From assembly GCA_905182225.1 (NCBI GenBank), contig CAJJAJ010000017.1:1-33712 (forward strand): 33,712 nucleotides of DNA. Direction: 5' to 3'. This document shows, piece by piece, positions 29,364-33,712 of the stretch. Position 1 is the stretch's first letter. The number at the start of each line of letters is the position of its first letter. A program made the translations under genes and the position numbers. The notes beneath the pieces were generated by a model that worked only from the letters and a program-made list of their open reading frames with translations, was not told the DNA's origin and made no database searches. The stretch comes from an uncultured Aquiluna sp. Its GTDB lineage: Bacteria > Actinomycetota > Actinomycetes > Actinomycetales > Microbacteriaceae.

Positions 29364-30269
29364 TTATTCCTTCGTGTCAGTGTTTTTTCTCATGGTTGAC
29401 AAGTAATTTTCCAGCTCTTCGGTGAGCTCATCGACACTGCGTGGCTCCCCCGAGGGCTTACTGATGGGTGCTCTGGACGGGCCAGGGCCGCCGCTGGCGT
29501 AACCGGCCTCAAGGGTTTGCACTAACTTACTAAGTTCTGGGTTTTCCTCAATTTGGCTCTTGACCTTAGTTTCAAACTTTCCGGCATCTTGACGTAACTG
29601 GTCCGAAGGGAAAACGAGGCCAGTTGCCGCGCTGATTAGCTCGAGGCCTGCGATCGCTGAATTTGGCACCTCATTATCTGCCAAATAGTGCGGCACGAGG
29701 AGCACAAACCCGGCAGTGTTTACGCCCTGAGCACTCAGCCGGAATTCAAGAAGGTGCGTTACGTTACCCGGGACCTGCGTCTGAGGTTTCCACTCGGAAA
29801 ATCGCTCAATCATGTCCTTACGGTTTCCTGAGACGGTCACTCCTACCGGTCTGGAGTGAGGAATCGGGAATGGGATGGAATGAACCCAAGTAAAACTCGA
29901 AACGCCCAGGCGCTGAATTATCCCAAGGAGGCTTGCCGCAAAAGCCTCCCACCTCAAGTCGGGCTCATAACCCTCCAGGAGCAAGAAAGGCTGCTGCGCT
30001 TCGTCTAGAACCAGATGCACCGCCAGTGACGGCGGCTCGTAAGACTCGATGTGGTCCTTCTCGAAAAAAAGCGCAGGTCGTCTCGATCGATAATCCAAAA
30101 ATTCATCATTGTCAAAGCTAAGGACTAACTCATGACTCAGTTCAGAAAAAAAGTGATCTGACAGCTGGGCAATTGTGGACCCTGAATCGCTGAACCCAGA
30201 AATCAGTGCAACCATCGGTAGCCCAGATGGTATCTGACCGTGAGTAAATTCTTCGTATAGCTGTTTCAC
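29364..30269 (-). CDS. PAC2 family protein (proteasome-assembly-chaperone-like)
   Basis: A 301-residue protein of the PAC2/archaeal-bacterial chaperone-like family. PMVALISGFSDSGSTIAQL matches the first strand-loop, and FFEKDHIESYEPPSLAVHLV the next. FLLLEGYEPDLRWEAFAASLL and GVSSFTWVHSIPFPIPHSRP are also characteristic. The C-terminus is a charged, disordered tail. Actinobacterial members lie near sigA, as here, but their function is not established. No proteasome genes are in this window. The GTG start has a -10 box 6 nt upstream. It diverges from pepA across 32 bp. Confidence 0.88.
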   Translation of the reverse strand: MKQLYEEFTHGQIPSGLPMVALISGFSDSGSTIAQLSDHFFSELSHELVLSFDNDEFLDYRSRRPALFFEKDHIESYEPPSLAVHLVLDEAQQPFLLLEGYEPDLRWEAFAASLLGIIQRLGVSSFTWVHSIPFPIPHSRPVGVTVSGNRKDMIERFSEWKPQTQVPGNVTHLLEFRLSAQGVNTAGFVLLVPHYLADNEVPNSAIAGLELISAATGLVFPSDQLRQDAGKFETKVKSQIEENPELSKLVQTLEAGYASGGPGPSRAPISKPSGEPRSVDELTEELENYLSTMRKNTDTKE

Positions 30270-30275
30270 CCTTTA

Positions 30276-30281
30276 AGCCTA
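30276..30281 (-). promoter_or_regulatory. -10 box of the PAC2 gene (leaderless start)
   Basis: On the minus strand TAGGCT is followed by TAAAGG (6 nt) and GTG 30269. The AAAGG could instead act as a ribosome binding site, but it touches the GTG too closely. Confidence 0.35.
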
Positions 30282-30288
30282 ACCGACC

Positions 30289-30294
30289 TAAACT
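30289..30294 (+). promoter_or_regulatory. -10 box of pepA (leaderless start)
   Basis: TAAACT is followed by 7 nt (TACGAAC) and ATG 30302. It lies back to back with the PAC2 -10 box, 7 bp away. Confidence 0.45.
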
Positions 30295-30301
30295 TACGAA
30301 C

Positions 30302-31705
30302 ATGCAAAACATCTCATTGAGTGCCGCCAGATCCCAAAACTTTACACATCTTGCAGTCCCCAAAACTCACTCAAATAGAGAATCCGATTGGGCTGAGTTC
30401 GCGCTGCCTGACGCAATCCATAGATTTGGAGCATCAGCGAAGCAGGATAGCGCTGCCAGAGTGCCTAGCACCGAGGTGGTCTTATTGGTGATCGGTTGTG
30501 GGGACGCAATCAATTACAGAAATTTCGCTGCCGCTTCCGTGCGGGCCTCGAAAGGCGTCACTCACCTGAGCATTGATTTGACAAAGGCAACAGCAGAAGA
30601 GATTCTGCTGGCAGCCGAGGGTTGCCTGCTAGGCATTGACACTCCTTCAGAATACAAAAAATCAACAACGGAGCTCGTAGCCATTGAGCTTGTAATAATC
30701 GAGCAACACCTTGGAACAGATATTGCGTCTTCTCTGAACCTTGCCAGCAGAATTGTTCAAGCACGGCAGATAATCAACACGCCGGCCAACGACTTGTGGC
30801 CCGAGAAGCTTGCAGAAATCTGCATCACCGCCAGCCATGGCCTGGCAATAGAGGTAGAAGTCTGGGATGAAGCGAGACTAGCCCAGGAAAATTGCGGTGG
30901 AATCCTGGGCGTCGGAAAAGGTTCGGAACGGCCACCGAGGCTTATAAAGATGCACTATCGCGGCGGTGGTAAACACCTAGGGCTAGTTGGTAAAGGCATC
31001 ACCTTTGATACTGGAGGCCTTTCTTTAAAGCCAGCAAATCTAATGGTCGGCATGAAGTACGACATGGCGGGAGCTGCCACCGTAATGGCAGCTGTTCTTG
31101 CAATTGCCGAGCAAAACCTGGCTTTGGACGTGACGGCAATACTCTGCGTTGCTGAAAATATGCCCTCCGGCCAAGCAACTAGGCCAGGCGATGTGCTGAC
31201 CATGAGAAATGGCAAGACAGTTGAAGTCTTGAACACCGATGCTGAAGGTAGATTGGTGATGGCCGATGGCCTATCAATACTGACTGAAATGAACCTTGAC
31301 CACATCGTCGACGTCGCAACTTTGACCGGAGCGGCAACGATTGCCCTCGGTAACAGATATGCGGGAGTAATGGGCCACGGTGAAGCCGTAAATCTGGTTC
31401 AAGCGGCGGCTGTCGAAGCGGACGAGCTGATGTGGGAGATGCCATTGCCTGCTGAACTGAGGCCCCTACTAGATTCCGACATTGCAGATCTGACAAACGT
31501 GAAGATCGGAAACCGGGCCGGTGGGATGCTTATCGCCGGATGGTTCCTAAGTGAGTTTGTAAAACCAGAGGCATCTTGGGCGCACTTGGACATTGCTGGT
31601 CCAGCAAATAATGACGGCGGACCGTTTGCCTCTACTCCGAAGGGTGCCTCCGGGGTAGCCATTCGCACGCTCGTGCAAATGGCCAAGAACTTGAGTTCTA
31701 GCTAA
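30302..31705 (+). CDS. pepA: Leucyl aminopeptidase (M17 family)
   Basis: A cytosolic hexameric aminopeptidase that removes N-terminal residues using two metal ions. The C-terminal catalytic domain is complete: LVGKGITFDTGGLSLKPA supplies Lys and Asp ligands, and MKYDMAGAATVMAA follows. The signature NTDAEGRLVMADGL supplies Asp and Glu, and VATLTGAATIALG is intact. The N-terminal regulatory domain is present, and the 467 residues are slightly short for the family. ATG 30302 has a -10 box 7 nt upstream and no ribosome binding site. It precedes lpdA by 44 nt and may be cotranscribed or not; no terminator is visible between them. Confidence 0.96.
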   Translation: MQNISLSAARSQNFTHLAVPKTHSNRESDWAEFALPDAIHRFGASAKQDSAARVPSTEVVLLVIGCGDAINYRNFAAASVRASKGVTHLSIDLTKATAEEILLAAEGCLLGIDTPSEYKKSTTELVAIELVIIEQHLGTDIASSLNLASRIVQARQIINTPANDLWPEKLAEICITASHGLAIEVEVWDEARLAQENCGGILGVGKGSERPPRLIKMHYRGGGKHLGLVGKGITFDTGGLSLKPANLMVGMKYDMAGAATVMAAVLAIAEQNLALDVTAILCVAENMPSGQATRPGDVLTMRNGKTVEVLNTDAEGRLVMADGLSILTEMNLDHIVDVATLTGAATIALGNRYAGVMGHGEAVNLVQAAAVEADELMWEMPLPAELRPLLDSDIADLTNVKIGNRAGGMLIAGWFLSEFVKPEASWAHLDIAGPANNDGGPFASTPKGASGVAIRTLVQMAKNLSSS

Positions 31706-31749
31706 GTAGTAGACTTCTTTTTACAAGCCGCGTTTTTTTGGAGTTTTTT

Positions 31750-33123
31750 ATGGCAGAGAATAATTTTGACCTTGTAATCCTTGGCAGCGGAAGCGGTGGC
31801 TATGCGGCTGCCCTTCGTGCAGCACAGCTGGGGCTTTCAGTAGCACTCATCGAACGAGACAAGCTAGGCGGTACCTGCCTTCACCGTGGTTGTATCCCAA
31901 CAAAAGCGCTGTTGCACTCGGCCGAAGTAGCCGACACGACTAAAGAGGCCGCGCACTTCGGAGTGAATGCCACTTTCCAGAGCATCGACATGGTTCAGGT
32001 AAATAAGTACCGGGATTCCATCGTTGAAAAGCTCTACAAGGGTTTGACAGGGCTGGTGGGTTCAAAAAACATAACTTCAGTGCAAGGAGAAGGTCACCTA
32101 ACCGGACCTAAGTCGATCACCGTGGGTACCGAGGTTTACACCGGAACCAATGTGCTTCTTGCAACAGGTTCGGTCACAAAGACCTTGGGCGTGGAGATCA
32201 CAGGCCGTGTAATAACAAGTGACCAGGCGCTGCAAATGGATTGGGTTCCGGCGAAGGTCGCAATCCTCGGCGGTGGCGTGATTGGTGTTGAATTCGCTTC
32301 GATTTGGAGGTCTTTCGGAGCTGAAGTGACAATCATTGAAGGCTTTGACCGACTAGTGCCCAACGAAGACCCCGCAATGAGTAAGGGTCTCGAGCGTGCT
32401 TATAAGAAACGCGGCATGGAGCTAAAACTTGGAAACAAGTTCAGCCAAGTAACCCAGGATGACAACGGCGTTGTAGTCACTCTGGAAAACGGAGACAGCG
32501 TAGCCGCTGACCTTCTTCTGGTGGCCGTCGGTCGTGGACCAAATGCCACAGGCTTTGGGTTTGAAGAGCAGGGCATAACCATGGATCGCGGATTTGTCCT
32601 AACAAACGAACGACTCCAGACAAACCTGCCGGGAGTGTTTGCAGTCGGTGACATGACACCTGGACTGCAGCTTGCTCACCGTGGCTTCATGCAAGGAATT
32701 TTCGTGGCCGAGGAAATTGCAGGCCTCAAGCCAGTTGTAGTTGACGAAATGGGAGTTCCTCGAGTGACTTATTGCGAGCCTGAAATTGCATCCGTCGGAC
32801 TAACCGAGGCGCAAGCAAAAGAGAAGTTCGGTGCGGATAAGATTTCGATTTACGAATACAACCTTGCCGGTAACGGCAAGAGCAACATCCTTGGAACTGC
32901 AGGTGTCATAAAACTGATTCGCGAGGTAGACGGTCCAGTTATCGGCTTCCACATGATCGGCTCAAGAGCCGGTGAGCAAATTGGCGAGGCGCAGCTAATA
33001 ATTAACTGGGAGGCTTACCCAGAGGACGTTGCGCCACTTATCCACGCCCACCCAACAATGAACGAAGCCATTGGCGAGGCACACCTCGCTCTAGCCGGCA
33101 AACCTCTTCACGCCCACGCATAA
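31750..33123 (+). CDS. lpdA: Dihydrolipoyl dehydrogenase (E3)
   Basis: E3 reoxidises dihydrolipoyl groups of 2-oxoacid dehydrogenase complexes with FAD and NAD+. The 457 residues have the FAD motif VILGSGSGGYAAALRAA (about 9-25), the redox disulfide in GGTCLHRGCIPTKA (Cys43 and Cys48), and the NAD motif AILGGGVIGVEFASIW. The second FAD motif is GVFAVGDMTPG, and the catalytic His lies in IHAHPTMNEAIGE at the C-terminus. I choose ATG 31750 because GGAG lies about 7 nt upstream. A TTG at 31738 in the same frame would add four residues and bury that site. The E2 gene follows 28 nt downstream. Confidence 0.96.
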   Translation: MAENNFDLVILGSGSGGYAAALRAAQLGLSVALIERDKLGGTCLHRGCIPTKALLHSAEVADTTKEAAHFGVNATFQSIDMVQVNKYRDSIVEKLYKGLTGLVGSKNITSVQGEGHLTGPKSITVGTEVYTGTNVLLATGSVTKTLGVEITGRVITSDQALQMDWVPAKVAILGGGVIGVEFASIWRSFGAEVTIIEGFDRLVPNEDPAMSKGLERAYKKRGMELKLGNKFSQVTQDDNGVVVTLENGDSVAADLLLVAVGRGPNATGFGFEEQGITMDRGFVLTNERLQTNLPGVFAVGDMTPGLQLAHRGFMQGIFVAEEIAGLKPVVVDEMGVPRVTYCEPEIASVGLTEAQAKEKFGADKISIYEYNLAGNGKSNILGTAGVIKLIREVDGPVIGFHMIGSRAGEQIGEAQLIINWEAYPEDVAPLIHAHPTMNEAIGEAHLALAGKPLHAHA

Positions 33124-33151
33124 CTAAGAACAATAGAGATAGGTATCCAAG

Positions 33152-33712
33152 ATGAGCGAAGTAATACTTCCGGCACTGGGAGAATCCGTCACCGAAGGAA
33201 CAGTCACACGATGGCTGAAGAACATCGGAGACTCGGTAGCCGTCGATGAACCGCTAGTGGAAGTTTCCACCGACAAGGTCGACACCGAAATCCCGTCCCC
33301 ATTCGCTGGAACCCTCACCCAAATCATGGTCCAAGAAGATGAAACCGTTGATGTTGGTGCGGTTCTTGCCATCGTCGGTGAGGCTACCTCGGCTGCTCCT
33401 GCCGAAACTGCCCCCGAGGCCCCCGAGGCCGTGGCCCCGCCGGTTGCACCAGTAGCTACTCCACCAGTAGCCGCAGCTCCTGTTTCTCCCCCTGCACCGG
33501 AAGCCACTGCATCGGCCGCTCCAGTCGCTCCAGTCGCTCCAGTAGCTCCAGTAGCAACTCCACCGGTAGCCGCCGCGCCAGTAGCCCCCGAACAGGCGGC
33601 GCCTGTTGCTCCTGCGCCTGTTGCTCCTGCGCCTGTTGCTCCTGCCGCAACAGCTCCAGTAGCTTCCAACGAAGAAACTCCAAGCGATCCGAACTACGTC
33701 ACTCCCATAGTC
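33152..33712 (+). CDS. sucB: 2-oxoacid dehydrogenase E2 (dihydrolipoyl acyltransferase), 5' part
   Basis: The 187 visible residues begin [21 protein letters not shown] and form one lipoyl domain (about residues 2-76), with the lipoylated Lys42 in [14 protein letters not shown] long Ala-Pro-Val-rich flexible linker (about 77-172) follows. NYVTPIV at the window edge is the start of the peripheral subunit-binding domain. The catalytic acyltransferase domain is beyond the window. DKVDTE and the sequence GESVTEG favour the succinyltransferase/2-oxoglutarate type, but actinobacteria also share such E2 proteins with pyruvate dehydrogenase, so sucB is a best guess. Its neighbour lpdA supplies E3. The ribosome binding site region has GAGATAGG. 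Confidence 0.88.
   Translation, partial: MSEVILPALGESVTEGTVTRWLKNIGDSVAVDEPLVEVSTDKVDTEIPSPFAGTLTQIMVQEDETVDVGAVLAIVGEATSAAPAETAPEAPEAVAPPVAPVATPPVAAAPVSPPAPEATASAAPVAPVAPVAPVATPPVAAAPVAPEQAAPVAPAPVAPAPVAPAATAPVASNEETPSDPNYVTPIV
33601..33645 (+). repeat. Three perfect 15-bp tandem repeats in the E2 linker
   Basis: GCCTGTTGCTCCTGC occurs three times in succession without a mismatch, encoding the repeated pentapeptide APVAP in the flexible linker. Just upstream, 33518-33553 holds four 9-bp units (GCTCCAGTC twice, then GCTCCAGTA twice). Perfect copies indicate recent slippage, so copy number may vary between strains. Confidence 0.9.

Noticed and set aside
33124-33669. 181-residue minus-strand ORF rich in Gly, Ala and Thr
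   Set aside because: It is the complement of the Ala-Pro linker of E2. The composition is produced by the repeats and there is no ribosome binding site.

Overview
The window looks like a compact chromosomal segment from an actinobacterium of the family Microbacteriaceae, probably a small-genome planktonic type (Luna/Rhodoluna/Aquiluna-like; this placement is inference). Direct evidence is the actinobacterial gene order (dut with DUF3710 and DUF3159, DUF3093, DUF4193, sepH, a parC/parE pair with a DUF7455 protein, sigA), a moderate G+C content by eye (near 50%), and very tight packing. No stretch over 300 bases lacks a gene. There is no prophage, insertion sequence or CRISPR array.

Layout. 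1-88: start of a minus-strand gene resembling thrS. 145-2510: a short VIT-family transporter, malate:quinone oxidoreductase and an ABM monooxygenase. 2580-4660 (minus): a new 45-residue membrane peptide, an MhqD-like hydrolase, an MhqE-like ring-cleaving dioxygenase and a PGPGW membrane protein. 4804-5060: tRNA-Gly, -Cys and -Val. 5169-7731: divergent amt and nhaA with a GlnR-like operator between them. 7715-8716: zapE. 8765-12398: sulfurtransferase, sufE, a degenerate RibD-type reductase, DUF3000 and an RNase D-like nuclease. 12340-18667 (minus): dut, DUF3710, DUF3159, aconitase and dxs in one run. 18690-20298: DUF3093, DUF4193 and sepH. 20278-25835: an alkaline-phosphatase-superfamily enzyme and the ParC/ParE pair. 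25946-30269: DUF7455, sigA followed directly by murT and a gatD-like gene, and a PAC2 protein. 30302-33712: pepA, lpdA and the start of a 2-oxoacid dehydrogenase E2 gene.

Functionally, most genes are housekeeping: TCA cycle (mqo, acn, lpdA, E2), isoprenoids (dxs), Fe-S and sulfur handling, nucleotide hygiene (dut), chromosome topology and division (parC/parE, sepH, zapE), and the primary sigma factor. Two features of expression stand out. Many genes have a TANNNT-type -10 box 6-7 nt before the start codon, which implies leaderless mRNAs. Five of seven convergent gene pairs overlap at their 3' ends.

The most unusual object is the MurT/GatD-like pair directly behind sigA. In other bacteria MurT/GatD amidates D-glutamate of lipid II. 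Here the GatD-like subunit lacks both its catalytic cysteine and histidine, and MurT lacks its four-cysteine zinc ribbon, yet the ligase ATP motifs and the operon overlap remain. This suggests a repurposed or ammonia-independent enzyme.
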